A stretch of DNA of 64,000 nt, from positions 496,001-560,000 of the forward strand of contig JAAFJO010000002.1 in assembly GCA_013298145.1 (NCBI GenBank), written 5' to 3'. Numbering within the stretch: the stretch's first letter is position 1; every line of letters begins with the position of its first letter. Source of the DNA: Betaproteobacteria bacterium (GTDB taxonomy: Bacteria; Pseudomonadota; Gammaproteobacteria; Burkholderiales; Casimicrobiaceae). Positions 8,301 through 19,060 of this stretch are shown piece by piece. A model generated the notes under the pieces. That model had not been told where the DNA came from. It saw only the letters and a program-made list of their open reading frames with translations, and searched no databases. A program made the position numbers and the translations under genes.

Positions 8301-9269
8301 ATGCAATCCTCGACTCACACAACAGTCCTCTTGCATGAGGCGTGCGACGCATTACTGCCCGAACGCGAAGACGTCGTGCTTGTTGACGGCACGTTTGGCC
8401 GCGGCGGCCACTCGCGGCTCCTGCTTTCGCGGATGCCAAAAAGCTCAAAGCTCATTGCGCTTGATCGCGATGAGAGCGCGGAGCGCGAAGCGCAAAGCAT
8501 CACCGACGAACGCTTTCGCTTCGTTCGCAGCAACTTCGGCGCGCTCAAGACTGCGCTCCAACAAGTCGACGTTACGCGCATCGATGGATTGCTGCTCGAT
8601 ATTGGCGTGTCTTCCCCGCAGCTCGACGAAGCGGAGCGCGGATTTAGTTTCATGCGCGACGGTCCGCTCGACATGCGGATGGATCAATCCAACGGATTTT
8701 CGGCCGCGGAGTGGCTCGCCCATGCGAGCGCTCGCGAGATTGCGGATGTAATTCATGACTACGGTGAAGAGCGGTTTGCTACGCGGATTGCAACAGCGAT
8801 TGTTACGGCGCGCGAACGGCAACCACTCGAGCGAACCGTACAGCTTGCGCAGATTGTCGAAAAAGCCGTCCCAGCGCGGGGCAGCAAGCAGCATCCGGCC
8901 ACGAAAACCTTCCAAGCTATTCGGATTCACGTCAATGGTGAGCTGGAGGAGCTCAGAATGACGCTGACGCAGTCGCTTGAACTGCTCAACCCCGCGGCAC
9001 GCCTCGCAGTGATTAGTTTTCACTCGCTCGAAGATCGCATCGTGAAGCTTTGGATGCGCGATGAATCGGGGAAGCGGGCCGTTGATCCGCGTTTGTTGCG
9101 GCTGCCCCTTAGCGCTCTCAAAGCGCCGGCACCGCTGCTCTCAGTGCTGGGTAAAGACGTTGAGCCATCGCAAGCCGAGGTCAGCGCGAATCCACGTTCG
9201 CGAAGCGCTCGTCTTCGCGTCGCCGAGCGCACGGAAGCGGCGTTCGTCGGCAGTGGGGCGCGAGCATGA
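8301..9269 (+). CDS. rsmH: 16S rRNA (cytosine-1402 N4)-methyltransferase
   Basis: A 322-residue AdoMet enzyme that methylates N4 of C1402 in 16S rRNA. The N terminus HTTVLLHEACDAL and the AdoMet-binding LVDGTFGRGGHSRLLL are family signatures, followed by GLLLDIGVSSPQLDEAERGFSF and DGPLDMRMD. The C-terminal region contains VISFHSLEDRIVK, also highly conserved. Length is normal (E. coli 313). It lies second in the cluster, as in most bacteria, and its stop overlaps the ftsL start (ATGA). Confidence 0.96.
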   Translation: MQSSTHTTVLLHEACDALLPEREDVVLVDGTFGRGGHSRLLLSRMPKSSKLIALDRDESAEREAQSITDERFRFVRSNFGALKTALQQVDVTRIDGLLLDIGVSSPQLDEAERGFSFMRDGPLDMRMDQSNGFSAAEWLAHASAREIADVIHDYGEERFATRIATAIVTARERQPLERTVQLAQIVEKAVPARGSKQHPATKTFQAIRIHVNGELEELRMTLTQSLELLNPAARLAVISFHSLEDRIVKLWMRDESGKRAVDPRLLRLPLSALKAPAPLLSVLGKDVEPSQAEVSANPRSRSARLRVAERTEAAFVGSGARA

Positions 9270-9568
9270 CAAGGATCAACTTGTTCGTCGCCGCGCTTGT
9301 CTGGGTGAGCGCGTTCGTGGTCGTCAGCACGCAGTATCGCGTTCGTCAACTCACCACTGAAATCAACAAACAGCGAGACCTTGCATACCAGCTGGAAAAC
9401 GAGCGCACCAAGGCAACGCTCGCGCAGTCCCGGCTGTCCACCCCGTCGCGCGTCGAGAGCACGGCACGTGAAGTCATAGGAATGGAATTGCCAGACCCAC
9501 AGAAGTCGCTCTTGCTAGATTTACGAATTGTGGCGGCGCAAACTGCACAGACAGGGGTGAAGCCGTGA
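9266..9568 (+). CDS. ftsL: Cell division protein FtsL
   Basis: A 100-residue bitopic membrane protein: one transmembrane segment at about residues 5-22 (LFVAALVWVSAFVVVSTQY), then a periplasmic heptad-rich coiled coil (LTTEINKQRDLAYQLENERT). FtsL forms the FtsQLB complex that activates septal peptidoglycan synthesis by FtsWI. Sequence conservation in the family is low, so the call rests on size, topology and its position between rsmH and ftsI. It overlaps both neighbours by 4 bases. Confidence 0.9.
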   Translation: MTRINLFVAALVWVSAFVVVSTQYRVRQLTTEINKQRDLAYQLENERTKATLAQSRLSTPSRVESTAREVIGMELPDPQKSLLLDLRIVAAQTAQTGVKP

Positions 9569-11337
9569 GCCGCACTGCTACCCCCATCAAAAAACCTCGT
9601 GGTGCGAATAACATTTCGTTCGCCGAGCGTTTTGCAGGTTGGCGGGTGCAGCTCGTCGTATTCGGGCTGTTGACTGGGTTCTCGATTCTTGTGGGTCGCG
9701 GCGTCTACCTGCAGATCATTCAGCACGACGATCTTACGCGCCGAGGCGAGGCGCGTACCCTTCGCGACGTCACGGTACCTGCGCATCGGGGTAGGATTCT
9801 GGATCGTGAAGGCGCAGTGCTCGCCTCAAGCGTGCCCGCACGGGGCGTGCTTGCATTCCCCGATCAAGTTGAGATTGACGATAAGCAAGTCGCGCAACTA
9901 GCGCAAGTGCTGGGACAGAAACCCGCTGACATCAAACGCAAGCTCAGCTCTGAGCGCGATGTCGTCTATCTTGCGCGAAGTGTTCCTGTTGAAAAGGCAG
10001 ACGCCGTTCGCGCGATGAAGATCGCTGGCCTCTCGCTGCAAAACGAATTCAAGCGCGAATATCCGTCGCAAGAAGTGATGGGCCAAGTGCTCGGCATTAC
10101 CAACGTCGACGATATCGGGCAAGAAGGGCTTGAACTCGCGCAGAACGACTGGCTTGCTGGCAAACACGGTGCGCGCCGGGTGATGATTGACCGCCGGGGT
10201 GGCGTTGTTGAAGAGCACGGTAGTTTGCGTGCGCCGCAACAGGGCCGCGATCTCCAGCTCTCTCTCGATTCACGTGTGCAGCACATCGCGTTTCGAGAGC
10301 TGAAACGCGGGGTCGAGACACATCGAGCAAAGGGCGGTGCCGCCGTTGTTCTTGATGCGCAAAGCGGAGAAGTACTCGCGCTTGTGAATTACCCCACCGC
10401 GAGTCCAACCGATCGTAGCGCAGCGGCTAGTGGAGGACTTCGTAATCGTGCGTTAGCGGATTTGTTTGAGCCTGGCTCCACGATGAAGCCATTCACGGTT
10501 GCTGCCGCGATTGACGCTGGTGTTTTGCGCGCCAATGAAAGCATCGCGATGACTGGTGGGCAGTACACCACCAATGGGGCAACGATTCGTGACGTGCACA
10601 CCATCGGCAGCAACGGCTACGCCAGTGTGCTGGAGATTGTTCAGAAGTCGAGCAATGTGGGCACCTCGCGCATTGCGGAACGTTTGCCGAACGAACTCAT
10701 GTCTCGCTATCTGCAACGTGCAGGCTTCGGGCGCGCGCCGCAAACCGGATTCCCCGGTGAGGCGCACGGCAGGCTGCGCGCACCGCAAACTTGGCGGCCG
10801 ATTGAAAAAGCGACCATGAGCTACGGCTACGGTCTCTCGGTAAATCTCGTACAACTCGCGCGTGCGTACACCGCGTTTGCAAACAAAGGGCAGCTTGCCG
10901 ACGTCACGCTGTTCAAGAACAACGGCAGCGGCCGACAGTCACGCGTGTTTAGCCCCGAAACAGCATCCATTCTGTTGCCGATGCTGGAGCGCGCGACCCA
11001 CCGCGACGGCACTGCGCCGCAATCGCAAATCGCTGGCTACCGCGTTGCCGGAAAAACCGGTACCGCAAAGAAACTTCACAATGGCGTCTATACCGATGGG
11101 AAGTACGTTTCGTCATTTGTGGGATTAGCACCGGTATCGAATCCAAGGTTCGTCGTTGCGGTGATGATCGACGAACCGAGCACTGGGCAGTTTTATGGCG
11201 GAACCGTGGCTGCTCCTGTGTTCTCGCAGCTAATGAGTCAAACGCTTCGCCTATTTGAGATTCCGTTTGACGCACCGCTTCCGGGAAGCCCAAATGCAGA
11301 GGCCGTGGTTGCGGCCATTGTGCGGGAGGGTAATTGA
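9565..11337 (+). CDS. ftsI: Peptidoglycan D,D-transpeptidase FtsI (PBP3)
   Basis: Septal penicillin-binding protein of 590 residues that cross-links peptidoglycan at the division site. A membrane anchor lies at about residues 30-52. The non-catalytic PBP dimer domain spans roughly 60-220. The transpeptidase domain has all three active-site motifs: STMK with nucleophile Ser305, SSN about residue 360, and KTGT near 497. The start is GTG 9565, overlapping the ftsL stop (GTGA). Length is close to E. coli FtsI (588). No PASTA domains are present. Confidence 0.96.
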   Translation: MSRTATPIKKPRGANNISFAERFAGWRVQLVVFGLLTGFSILVGRGVYLQIIQHDDLTRRGEARTLRDVTVPAHRGRILDREGAVLASSVPARGVLAFPDQVEIDDKQVAQLAQVLGQKPADIKRKLSSERDVVYLARSVPVEKADAVRAMKIAGLSLQNEFKREYPSQEVMGQVLGITNVDDIGQEGLELAQNDWLAGKHGARRVMIDRRGGVVEEHGSLRAPQQGRDLQLSLDSRVQHIAFRELKRGVETHRAKGGAAVVLDAQSGEVLALVNYPTASPTDRSAAASGGLRNRALADLFEPGSTMKPFTVAAAIDAGVLRANESIAMTGGQYTTNGATIRDVHTIGSNGYASVLEIVQKSSNVGTSRIAERLPNELMSRYLQRAGFGRAPQTGFPGEAHGRLRAPQTWRPIEKATMSYGYGLSVNLVQLARAYTAFANKGQLADVTLFKNNGSGRQSRVFSPETASILLPMLERATHRDGTAPQSQIAGYRVAGKTGTAKKLHNGVYTDGKYVSSFVGLAPVSNPRFVVAVMIDEPSTGQFYGGTVAAPVFSQLMSQTLRLFEIPFDAPLPGSPNAEAVVAAIVREGN

Positions 11338-12818
11338 TGCACCCTGTCGTGTTGACCCTTCACGAACGCGGGATTCATGGCGCAGTCCTTCAGCTTGATT
11401 CGCGAGAAGTCAAGGCGGGTGACGTTTTTTTCGCCTTTCCCGGCCGATCCCGCGATGGCAGAGATTTCATCGGCGCAGCGATCGCGGAGGGCGCTGCCGC
11501 CATTGTCTGTGAGCGGGGATCGAAGTTCGATACAAGCGATCCACGCGTCATCGAAGTTGATCAACTCGAAATTCAACTTGGCAAGATCGCGAACGACTAC
11601 CTCGGCGCGCCGAGCGAGCATATGGCGGTGTATGGCGTGACCGGTACGAACGGCAAGACAACCGTTGCCACGTGGATTGCGCAAGCACATGAGGCGCTCG
11701 GCGAGCGGTGCGGCTTTGTTGGCACGGTAGGCAGCGGCTTCCTTCAGCAACTAGATGCAGCGAAGAACACTACGCCCGATGCGATCACCCTGCATCACAC
11801 ACTTTCGCGTATGCGACAGGCCGGCGCAGGCGCAGCGGCGATTGAAGTGAGCTCGCATGCGCTCGACCAAGGTCGAGTTGCTGGCGTACGGTTCGAATCA
11901 GCGATTTTTACCAACTTGACCCAAGATCATCTCGACTATCACGGCTCGATGGATGCCTACGGAGCGGCGAAAGCAAAGCTCTTCACCGATTACGTCGCCC
12001 GTCATCGCATCATCAATGCGGATGATGCGTTTGGGGCATCTTTGATCGCTCGCAAGCTAACTAGCGTTGTGAGCTACGGGATGGTGAAGGGCGACGTACT
12101 TACAAGTCTGCGTGCGCGTTCCGGGGCGACGCTCGATTTAGAAATCAATTCCCCGTGGGGCAAGATTGAGTGCGAAGTCTTAACGGTAGGAAAATTCAAT
12201 GCCTACAACGCAACTGCTGTAGCTGCAGCGCTGCTCTCGGCCGGTAAGTCGCCCGCAGACGTGGCACGCGCCTTGAGCGCACTAACGCCAGCTGCTGGCC
12301 GACTGGAGCGCGTCGTTCCAAACGATGGAGCGGGCGTTAAATTGCCGATGGTTCTGGTGGATTACGCGCATACGCCAGATGCACTAGAGAAGGCAATCAT
12401 TGCGGCTCGCGAATCAACGAGCGGCAAGCTCTGGCTCGTCTTTGGTTGCGGCGGTAACCGTGATCGCAGCAAGCGCCCGATCATGGGAGAAATCGCATCA
12501 CGGTTGGCAGACGTTACGATTGTCACCAGCGATAACCCGAGAGATGAACGCCCCGAAGCAATTGCCGACGATATCGTTCAGGGGATCGATACGCTTGGCC
12601 GTGCCAATATAGAAATCGAATTGGATCGTAAGCGCGCCATTGAGTCCGCAGTCGTAGGAGCGAAGTCGGGCGACTGCATTTTGATTGCTGGAAAAGGGCA
12701 CGAGTCGTACCAAGAAATTTCGGGCCATCGCTACCCGTTTTCCGACACTGAACTCGCCCGCTCGGCACTGAATGCTCGCCACGCGATGTCAGCAAAGGCT
12801 TCTCATGCAGCTTTCTAG
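11337..12818 (+). CDS. murE: UDP-MurNAc-L-Ala-D-Glu:meso-diaminopimelate ligase
   Basis: A 493-residue Mur ligase that adds meso-diaminopimelate to the UDP-MurNAc dipeptide. ATP-binding loop GVTGTNGKTTVATW lies near residue 105. The DNPRDE motif (about residue 403) is the DNPR signature of ligases specific for diaminopimelate rather than lysine, so a DAP-type wall is expected. ATG 11337 overlaps the ftsI stop (TGATG) and has GGGAGGG a few bases upstream; a TTG one codon earlier is less likely. Confidence 0.95.
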   Translation: MHPVVLTLHERGIHGAVLQLDSREVKAGDVFFAFPGRSRDGRDFIGAAIAEGAAAIVCERGSKFDTSDPRVIEVDQLEIQLGKIANDYLGAPSEHMAVYGVTGTNGKTTVATWIAQAHEALGERCGFVGTVGSGFLQQLDAAKNTTPDAITLHHTLSRMRQAGAGAAAIEVSSHALDQGRVAGVRFESAIFTNLTQDHLDYHGSMDAYGAAKAKLFTDYVARHRIINADDAFGASLIARKLTSVVSYGMVKGDVLTSLRARSGATLDLEINSPWGKIECEVLTVGKFNAYNATAVAAALLSAGKSPADVARALSALTPAAGRLERVVPNDGAGVKLPMVLVDYAHTPDALEKAIIAARESTSGKLWLVFGCGGNRDRSKRPIMGEIASRLADVTIVTSDNPRDERPEAIADDIVQGIDTLGRANIEIELDRKRAIESAVVGAKSGDCILIAGKGHESYQEISGHRYPFSDTELARSALNARHAMSAKASHAAF

Positions 12819-14172
12819 TTCGTTCCTTGCTCACGCATGCGCAGCGAACGCGAGCGGTGCAGACGTCGTCTTCCAAGGCATCGCCACGGATAGCCGCAAG
12901 TCATGCGCGAATGAGCTTTTCGTTGCCCTCAAAGGCGAAAACTTTGATGGTCATGCCTACGTGCAGAAAGCCATCGAGCAAGGCGCAACTGGCGTCTTGG
13001 TGAGCGAAGAGGTGAGCGTTCCGCCGACTATTTGCAAGCTTGTTGTTCGAGATACCTTGATCGCGCTGCAGCAGATGGGTAAGGCGCAGCGGGATCGTTT
13101 TTCGGGCCACGTGATCGGTATCACTGGCAGCAATGGAAAAACGAGCACGAAGCAAATGACCGCCTCTGTGATGGCAGCTGAGTTGGGTGCAGAGCAAGTG
13201 CTGTCCACGGTTGGCTCGCTCAATAATCATATCGGCGTACCACTCACATTGCTTCGGCTGAATGCGGCTCATCGCGTTGCTGTGATCGAAATGGGGATGA
13301 ACCATTTCCACGAGCTCTCGTTACTCACCTCGATTGCGAAGCCGCACGTCGCAGCAATTACCAATGCTGGACCTGCTCACTTGGAGGGCGTGGGCTCGCT
13401 GATGGGCGTTGCTAAAGCAAAGGGTGAGGTTTTTGAAGGTTTGCAGAGCGGCGGTACCGCCGTGATCAACGCCGACGATGCATTTGCTTCCTACTGGCGT
13501 GTAATCACTCGCGAAAGCAAGCAACTATTGTTCGGATTCTCGCGGGATGCCGAGTTGCGAGGGGAGTTGCTCGATGATGGGCGTCTCGCAGTGCATGGCT
13601 ATAACGACGCGGACGAGCCACTTCGTATTGCCGTCGCGCTCCCAGGTCACCATAACCAGATGAACGCGCTTGCGGTTGCAGCGATGGCAAGAGCGCTTGG
13701 CGTAAGCGCACGCGCGCTGGTAGATGGCTTACAGTCGGCGACGAATGTTGCAGGGCGGCTTGGACAAAGCAAGCTCGCAATTGGCGTGACGTTAATTGAT
13801 GATGCGTACAACGCGAATCCGGCTTCAATGCGGGCAGCGTGCGCGATATTGGAAGCGCTACCCGCGCCCAGAATTTTGGTATTGGGCGACATGGCTGAAC
13901 TTGGAACAGATTCGCTACAGCATCACCGCGAGCTCGCTGAGTTCATCGCGTCCCGCCCAATTGAACATGTGCTGACCCTCGGCGAACGATTTGGTGCTGT
14001 GACGCCTTCCTTCGGGGGGAAGGCATCGCATTTCTCAGCGCGAGATGCGCTACACAGCGCACTTGCGAAACTCTGTACACCGGGCGCAAGCGTTCTCGCG
14101 AAGGGCGCAAACAGCATGCAGATGGGCAGCGCCATTGCACACATCAAAGAAAAATACAGGGAGATGGCGTAG
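12805..14172 (+). CDS. murF: UDP-MurNAc-tripeptide:D-Ala-D-Ala ligase
   Basis: A 455-residue Mur ligase that adds the D-Ala-D-Ala dipeptide to complete the UDP-MurNAc pentapeptide. Motifs: [14 protein letters not shown] near residue 105, the [20 protein letters not shown] segment, and [14 protein letters not shown], which is typical of MurF. ATG 12805 (MQLSSSF) is preferred; it overlaps the end of murE by 14 bases. An upstream ATG at 12772 lies deeper inside murE and would add 11 residues with no family match. The stop overlaps the mraY GTG. Confidence 0.94.
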   Translation: MQLSSSFLAHACAANASGADVVFQGIATDSRKSCANELFVALKGENFDGHAYVQKAIEQGATGVLVSEEVSVPPTICKLVVRDTLIALQQMGKAQRDRFSGHVIGITGSNGKTSTKQMTASVMAAELGAEQVLSTVGSLNNHIGVPLTLLRLNAAHRVAVIEMGMNHFHELSLLTSIAKPHVAAITNAGPAHLEGVGSLMGVAKAKGEVFEGLQSGGTAVINADDAFASYWRVITRESKQLLFGFSRDAELRGELLDDGRLAVHGYNDADEPLRIAVALPGHHNQMNALAVAAMARALGVSARALVDGLQSATNVAGRLGQSKLAIGVTLIDDAYNANPASMRAACAILEALPAPRILVLGDMAELGTDSLQHHRELAEFIASRPIEHVLTLGERFGAVTPSFGGKASHFSARDALHSALAKLCTPGASVLAKGANSMQMGSAIAHIKEKYREMA

Positions 14173-15326
14173 TGTTTTATTGGCTCGCAACTACTTACGG
14201 CAAAGAGATTTCGGGGCTCAACGCGCTGACCTATCTCACTCTTCGTTCTGTGCTTGCCACGGCGACCGCCATGATCCTCGCGTTGGCATTGGGCCCACGC
14301 ATGATCGCTTGGCTGCGCGAGATGAAAATTGGTCAAGCGGTGCGCAATGATGGCCCGCAAACTCATCTGAGCAAACAGGGCACACCAACGATGGGTGGGG
14401 CGCTTGTTCTGGTAGCTATCGCAATCTCAACCCTTTTGTGGGCTGATCTCTCGAATCGTTTCGTGTGGGTTGTACTGTTCGTGATGATCGGTTTTGGCGC
14501 AATCGGTTGGGTCGATGACTATCGCAAAGTAGTGCACAAAAATCCGAAGGGTATGTCAGCGAAAGAGAAACTTTTCTGGCAGGCATTTATCGGCATCATT
14601 GCTTCCACCTACCTTGCGTTCGCGGTTTCTGCGCCTAATTCCACGCAGATATTCGATTTGATTTTCAAGTGGATTCAGAGCGGGTTCACCAATGAGCTTC
14701 CTTCTCGCGCCGATTTAATCGTCCCATTCTTCAAAAACATTGCCTACCCGCTGGGGCTCTTCGGTTTCATTGCACTCACTTGGTGTGTGATCGTTGGCAC
14801 GAGCAACGCGGTGAATCTTACCGACGGATTAGATGGCCTGGCGATCATGCCAGTGGTGATGGTCGGCAGCGCGCTCGCGGTATTTGCCTACGTTGTGGGC
14901 CGCATTGACTACTCCCGCTATCTGTTGTTTCCGTATATCCCAGGGGCCGGCGAGCTGATGGTGTTCTGCGGCGCGATGGCAGGGGCTGGCCTTGGCTTTC
15001 TGTGGTTTAACGCACACCCGGCACGGGTCTTCATGGGAGATGTGGGCGCGCTGGCGCTAGGCGCCTCGCTCGGCACGATCGCAGTGATTGTGCGCCAAGA
15101 AATCGTCCTCGTCGTGATGGGAGGTATCTTCGTCATCGAAACCCTCTCCGTCATGATGCAGGTGCTGTATTTCAAGTACACCAAAGGCAAGCGCATCTTT
15201 CGCATGGCGCCGCTGCATCATCACTTTGAACTCGGCGGTTGGCACGAGAACCATGTAACGATCCGGTTCTGGATCATCACAATGTTCTTGGTGCTCGCGG
15301 GCCTTTCTACGTTGAAGCTGAGGTAG
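14172..15326 (+). CDS. mraY: Phospho-MurNAc-pentapeptide transferase
   Basis: An integral membrane enzyme of 384 residues with about ten transmembrane helices. It transfers phospho-MurNAc-pentapeptide to undecaprenyl phosphate to make lipid I. Signatures include [13 protein letters not shown] near residue 70, the catalytic Asp pair region [18 protein letters not shown] about residue 217, and the C-terminal [13 protein letters not shown]. The start is GTG 14172, overlapping the murF stop (TAGTG). Length is normal for proteobacteria. Confidence 0.96.
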   Translation: MFYWLATTYGKEISGLNALTYLTLRSVLATATAMILALALGPRMIAWLREMKIGQAVRNDGPQTHLSKQGTPTMGGALVLVAIAISTLLWADLSNRFVWVVLFVMIGFGAIGWVDDYRKVVHKNPKGMSAKEKLFWQAFIGIIASTYLAFAVSAPNSTQIFDLIFKWIQSGFTNELPSRADLIVPFFKNIAYPLGLFGFIALTWCVIVGTSNAVNLTDGLDGLAIMPVVMVGSALAVFAYVVGRIDYSRYLLFPYIPGAGELMVFCGAMAGAGLGFLWFNAHPARVFMGDVGALALGASLGTIAVIVRQEIVLVVMGGIFVIETLSVMMQVLYFKYTKGKRIFRMAPLHHHFELGGWHENHVTIRFWIITMFLVLAGLSTLKLR

Positions 15327-15331
15327 CACGC

Positions 15332-16723
15332 ATGGCTATCGCGATTTCCGGTGCAAAGGTGAATGTGGTGGGGCTCGGCGCGACCGGGCTCTCACTTGTT
15401 CGCTTTTTGTCCGCGAATGGCGCGCAGGTGTCTGCGTTCGATGGCAATGCGAATGCGTCAGGGCTTGATGTTCTAAAGCGCGATTTCCCCAGGGTGAAAT
15501 TCGCGCAACATGATCTAGCTCGCGAAACGTTGCCAGCGTGTGACTGGGTTGCGCTATCGCCGGGAGTGCCGCGTTCGCTTCTTGCCTTGAAATCGGTTGA
15601 GAAATCCGGCCGAAAAGTAGTTGGAGACATTGAGCTATTCGCCCAATTAAATCTGGGCAAGCGCCCAGTTATTGGAATTACCGGATCTAATGGAAAAACC
15701 ACGACATCGCAGTTAACAGGCGCATTGCTGACTAACGCTAATATGCGCGTTGCGGTGGCCGGTAACGTGGGATTGCCCGCGCTCGATGCGCTAACCGAGA
15801 GCGACGCCGACGTCTTCGTTCTCGAACTTTCAAGTTTTCAGCTCGAATCAACAGAGTCGCTGGTGTGTGCGTCAGCCACGGTGTTGAACTTAACCGAGAA
15901 CCACCTAGATCGCTATTCAAGCTTCTTTGACTACGCTGCGAGCAAAGCAAAAATCTACGCGAACTGCGAGCGGCAAGTAATCAATCGCGATGATCCGTGG
16001 TCTTCTTCAATGCGAAGACTCCACGGTGAATCTGTCTCCTTCGGCATGAATCCGCCGAAGACTGAGTATGAATTTGGACTCTCCTTGCAGGGCGGCGAAC
16101 AGTACTTCGCACGTGGCAAACAAAAATTTGCATCCTGTTCTGGAATGCGTTTGCGCGGCGCACACAACACGGCAAATGTGCTCGCCGCAATTGCGCTCGC
16201 TACCCCCTTCATTCGCGATTCCTCTGCGGTAGAGAGAACTGTCTCGTCGTTTGAAGGGATTGAGCATCGCTACCAGTGGCTTGGAACGGTCGGCGGCGTC
16301 GAAGTTATCAACGACAGTAAAGCCACCACGGTGGTAGCTTCAGCCGCCGCCTTGCGAGGTACCGCGTCGCCGGTTTGGTTAATCGCGGGGGGCGACGGGA
16401 AAGGCCAGCAGTTTGGCGCGCTCGCGGCTGCTGCAGCCACTCGTTGCAAGGCAGTCCACTTGATCGGCAAAGATGCGCCGCAGATCGCGGCCGAACTCGC
16501 GAGTCGTGGCGTTAAGCATCAACAATTTTCTTGCCTCGAAGATGCCGTTTATGCCGCACTAGAGCGCGCTGAGTCCGGCGACGTTTTGCTCCTGTCACCC
16601 GCATGCGCGAGCTGGGACATGTTTAAAAACTACGAGGCCAGAGCTGAGGCTTTTGCTCGTGCGGTCAACACCTGGGCTGAGGCGCATGGACGCACGCTGG
16701 TGAAGGAGCCAGGCCATGCTTAA
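15332..16723 (+). CDS. murD: UDP-MurNAc-L-Ala:D-Glu ligase
   Basis: A 463-residue Mur ligase that adds D-glutamate to UDP-MurNAc-L-alanine. The N-terminal Rossmann-like domain begins VNVVGLGATGLSLVRFL. The ATP loop [14 protein letters not shown] lies near residue 110, and LSSFQLESTESL follows. The C-terminal domain contains VINDSKATTVVA, a MurD signature. I placed the start at ATG 15332, 5 bases after the mraY stop, because the open frame further upstream lies entirely inside mraY. The 3' end overlaps ftsW by 8 bases. Confidence 0.95.
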   Translation: MAIAISGAKVNVVGLGATGLSLVRFLSANGAQVSAFDGNANASGLDVLKRDFPRVKFAQHDLARETLPACDWVALSPGVPRSLLALKSVEKSGRKVVGDIELFAQLNLGKRPVIGITGSNGKTTTSQLTGALLTNANMRVAVAGNVGLPALDALTESDADVFVLELSSFQLESTESLVCASATVLNLTENHLDRYSSFFDYAASKAKIYANCERQVINRDDPWSSSMRRLHGESVSFGMNPPKTEYEFGLSLQGGEQYFARGKQKFASCSGMRLRGAHNTANVLAAIALATPFIRDSSAVERTVSSFEGIEHRYQWLGTVGGVEVINDSKATTVVASAAALRGTASPVWLIAGGDGKGQQFGALAAAAATRCKAVHLIGKDAPQIAAELASRGVKHQQFSCLEDAVYAALERAESGDVLLLSPACASWDMFKNYEARAEAFARAVNTWAEAHGRTLVKEPGHA

Positions 16724-17957
16724 GCTCGCGACGGCTCAGGTGCAGCAGTTCGTGCAGGGCCTCTTTGCACCTCGCTCGGGCTACGTTAACCAACGCAGCG
16801 CCGCCCAAGAAAGCGAGGTCGACCTTGCGCTCGTTTGGGTGGTGGTTGCGCTGCTTGCGCTGGGTCTATTGATGGTTTACTCGGCTTCGATTGCGAACGC
16901 GTCGGAGGCGAAGTTCACGCGCGGCTCGGCGACGTATTTTCTTGCGCGCCAATCGCTTTTTGTGTTGATTGGCCTCACCGCTGCGCTGTTTGTTTTTGAT
17001 ACGTCCATGAAGCACTGGGAGCGATTCGCCCCGTGGCTGATCGCGGGCACAATCCTCTTGCTCATACTTGTGTTGATTCCCGGCATCGGACGCACGGTGA
17101 ACGGGGCTCGACGTTGGATACCGCTTGGTCCGTTTGGATTGCAGCCGTCGGAGCTGATGAAGACCGCGATGATTCTGTTTGCAGCGCGCTACGCAGTCAG
17201 TAAGGTCGACGTGCTACATGCTCAACAGCCACTTAAACAAAGTCTGCTGCGCGGACTTGGCCCATTCATTTTGCTCGCGCTCTTCATCAGTGCGCTGCTT
17301 CTGCGCCAACCCGACTTCGGCGCGACATTTGTTGTGGTCACCTGTGGGCTCCTGATCCTCTTCATGGCGGGGCTCGACTACCGCCTAGTTGTGCCTGTAC
17401 TGATCGTTGGATTGATTTCGGCAAGCGCACTCATCATTTTTGAGCCATACCGCCTAGAGCGAATCTTTAGCTTCCTTGATCCGTGGAAACAGGAATTCGG
17501 TAAGGGATACCAGCTCACGCAATCTCTGATGGCGATCGGGCGTGGCGGCTTGTTTGGTTTGGGGCTCGGCGCGAGTGTTTCTAAACACTACTACTTACCC
17601 GAAGCGCACACCGATTTCATCCTAGCTGTGACTGCGGAAGAGTTGGGTTTGATCGGCGTGATCGCCATCGTATCTGCCTACGCGTGGATTACGTGGCGCG
17701 CATTCAAGATCGGCCGCGAAGCGCGGCTCAACGAGCAGCATTTTTCTTCGCTCGTAGCGCAAGGGATTGGCACGCTGTTTGGACTGCAGTCGATGATCAA
17801 CATCGCGGTCAATATGGGCATAGCCCCAACCAAAGGTCTCACCCTGCCGTTGATGTCTTACGGGGGTAGCGGCACGATTTCAGGTTTGGTGTTGCTCTCC
17901 ATCTTATTGCGCATCGATTGGGAAAACCGTCGCCTCGCGAAGGGCTACAAGGTATGA
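16716..17957 (+). CDS. ftsW: Septal peptidoglycan glycosyltransferase FtsW
   Basis: A 413-residue SEDS-family polytopic membrane protein (about ten helices) that polymerises lipid II at the septum together with FtsI. Signature segments: GARRWIPLGPFGLQPSEL near residue 135, LLRQPDFGATFV about residue 205 (containing the SEDS catalytic Asp), the YLPEAHTDFI loop about residue 295, and LPLMSYGGSG near the C terminus. ATG 16716 overlaps murD by 8 bases, and its stop overlaps the murG ATG. Confidence 0.95.
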   Translation: MLKLATAQVQQFVQGLFAPRSGYVNQRSAAQESEVDLALVWVVVALLALGLLMVYSASIANASEAKFTRGSATYFLARQSLFVLIGLTAALFVFDTSMKHWERFAPWLIAGTILLLILVLIPGIGRTVNGARRWIPLGPFGLQPSELMKTAMILFAARYAVSKVDVLHAQQPLKQSLLRGLGPFILLALFISALLLRQPDFGATFVVVTCGLLILFMAGLDYRLVVPVLIVGLISASALIIFEPYRLERIFSFLDPWKQEFGKGYQLTQSLMAIGRGGLFGLGLGASVSKHYYLPEAHTDFILAVTAEELGLIGVIAIVSAYAWITWRAFKIGREARLNEQHFSSLVAQGIGTLFGLQSMINIAVNMGIAPTKGLTLPLMSYGGSGTISGLVLLSILLRIDWENRRLAKGYKV

Positions 17958-19060
17958 GTCAGCACCTTGTAGTGATGGCGGGCGGTACCGCGGGGCACGT
18001 GTATCCTGGCCTCGCGATTGCGCGTGCGATGAAGGTTCGCGGCTGGCACGTGAGCTGGCTTGGAACGCCCGATGGCATGGAGGCTTCGTTGATTGATTCC
18101 AACGAATTTCCGTTCAAAGGAATCGCGTTTGAGGGCATCGTTGGAAAAGGATTAGGGCCGAAGCTTCGTTTGCCCTTCGCGCTTTGGCGCGCGAGCGCAG
18201 AAGCCATGCGCCACTTCGCGCAAGTGAAGCCAACCGCCGTCCTCGGAATGGGGGGTTTCCCAAGTGTGCCCGGCGGAATCGCGGCCTGGCGAATGAATAT
18301 TCCGCTCGCAATTCACCAAAGTGACGCCGTTGCGGGAGCGGCAAACAAGCTGCTTGCGCGTGTCGCCAAGTGCGTCATGACGGGTTTCGGAGGAACGTTT
18401 GCAACGACGAAAGTTGCCAGCGGAGCAAGGATCGAGCGAACAGGTAATCCCATTCGAGCGGAATTTTCTCGCGTTGAGCCGACCGACACTCGCTACAGCG
18501 CTCGAAGCGGACCACTCCGCATCGTGGTGATGGGCGGCTCTCGCGGCGCAACTGTCCTCAATGAAGTTGTCCCAAAAGCGCTCGCGCAGCTTGCGGCCAA
18601 TGCTCGTCCCAGCGTGGTGCATCAAACCGGTGCGAAGGCTCGCGAGGCGACCGAGGCGAACTATCGTAGCGCGGGAGTGGACGCTGTCGTCGTTGAATAC
18701 CTTGATCGAAGCTGGGAAACGCTTGCAAGTGCAGACCTATTCATTGGGCGCAGCGGCGCGAGCACGGTCGCAGAGCTCGCTGCGCTGGGCGTCGCATCAG
18801 TGTTTGTGCCCTACCCACATCATGGTGACAATCAGCAACTGAAAAATGCTCGCACAATTGAAGCAATCGGCGGCGCAAAAATCATCGAGCAACGTGAATT
18901 TACCCCTGAGCGCCTCGCGAGTATCGTTTCATCGATCTCCCGCGAAGATGCGCTGGCGATGGCTTTAGCCGCGCATCGAGAAGAACGCGCCGACGCCACG
19001 GATCGGATCTGCAATTGCCTTGAGGCCCTGGCGGAGCGCAGAGTTGGGGCAACGCAATGA
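17954..19060 (+). CDS. murG: UDP-GlcNAc:lipid I N-acetylglucosaminyltransferase
   Basis: A 368-residue GT28-family enzyme at the inner face of the membrane that adds GlcNAc to lipid I, forming lipid II. The N-terminal glycine loop [17 protein letters not shown] is diagnostic. [11 protein letters not shown] follows near residue 100. The nucleotide-sugar site includes [12 protein letters not shown], then [19 protein letters not shown] 17954 overlaps the ftsW stop (ATGA); an ATG further upstream lies inside ftsW. The stop overlaps the murC ATG. Confidence 0.96.
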   Translation: MSQHLVVMAGGTAGHVYPGLAIARAMKVRGWHVSWLGTPDGMEASLIDSNEFPFKGIAFEGIVGKGLGPKLRLPFALWRASAEAMRHFAQVKPTAVLGMGGFPSVPGGIAAWRMNIPLAIHQSDAVAGAANKLLARVAKCVMTGFGGTFATTKVASGARIERTGNPIRAEFSRVEPTDTRYSARSGPLRIVVMGGSRGATVLNEVVPKALAQLAANARPSVVHQTGAKAREATEANYRSAGVDAVVVEYLDRSWETLASADLFIGRSGASTVAELAALGVASVFVPYPHHGDNQQLKNARTIEAIGGAKIIEQREFTPERLASIVSSISREDALAMALAAHREERADATDRICNCLEALAERRVGATQ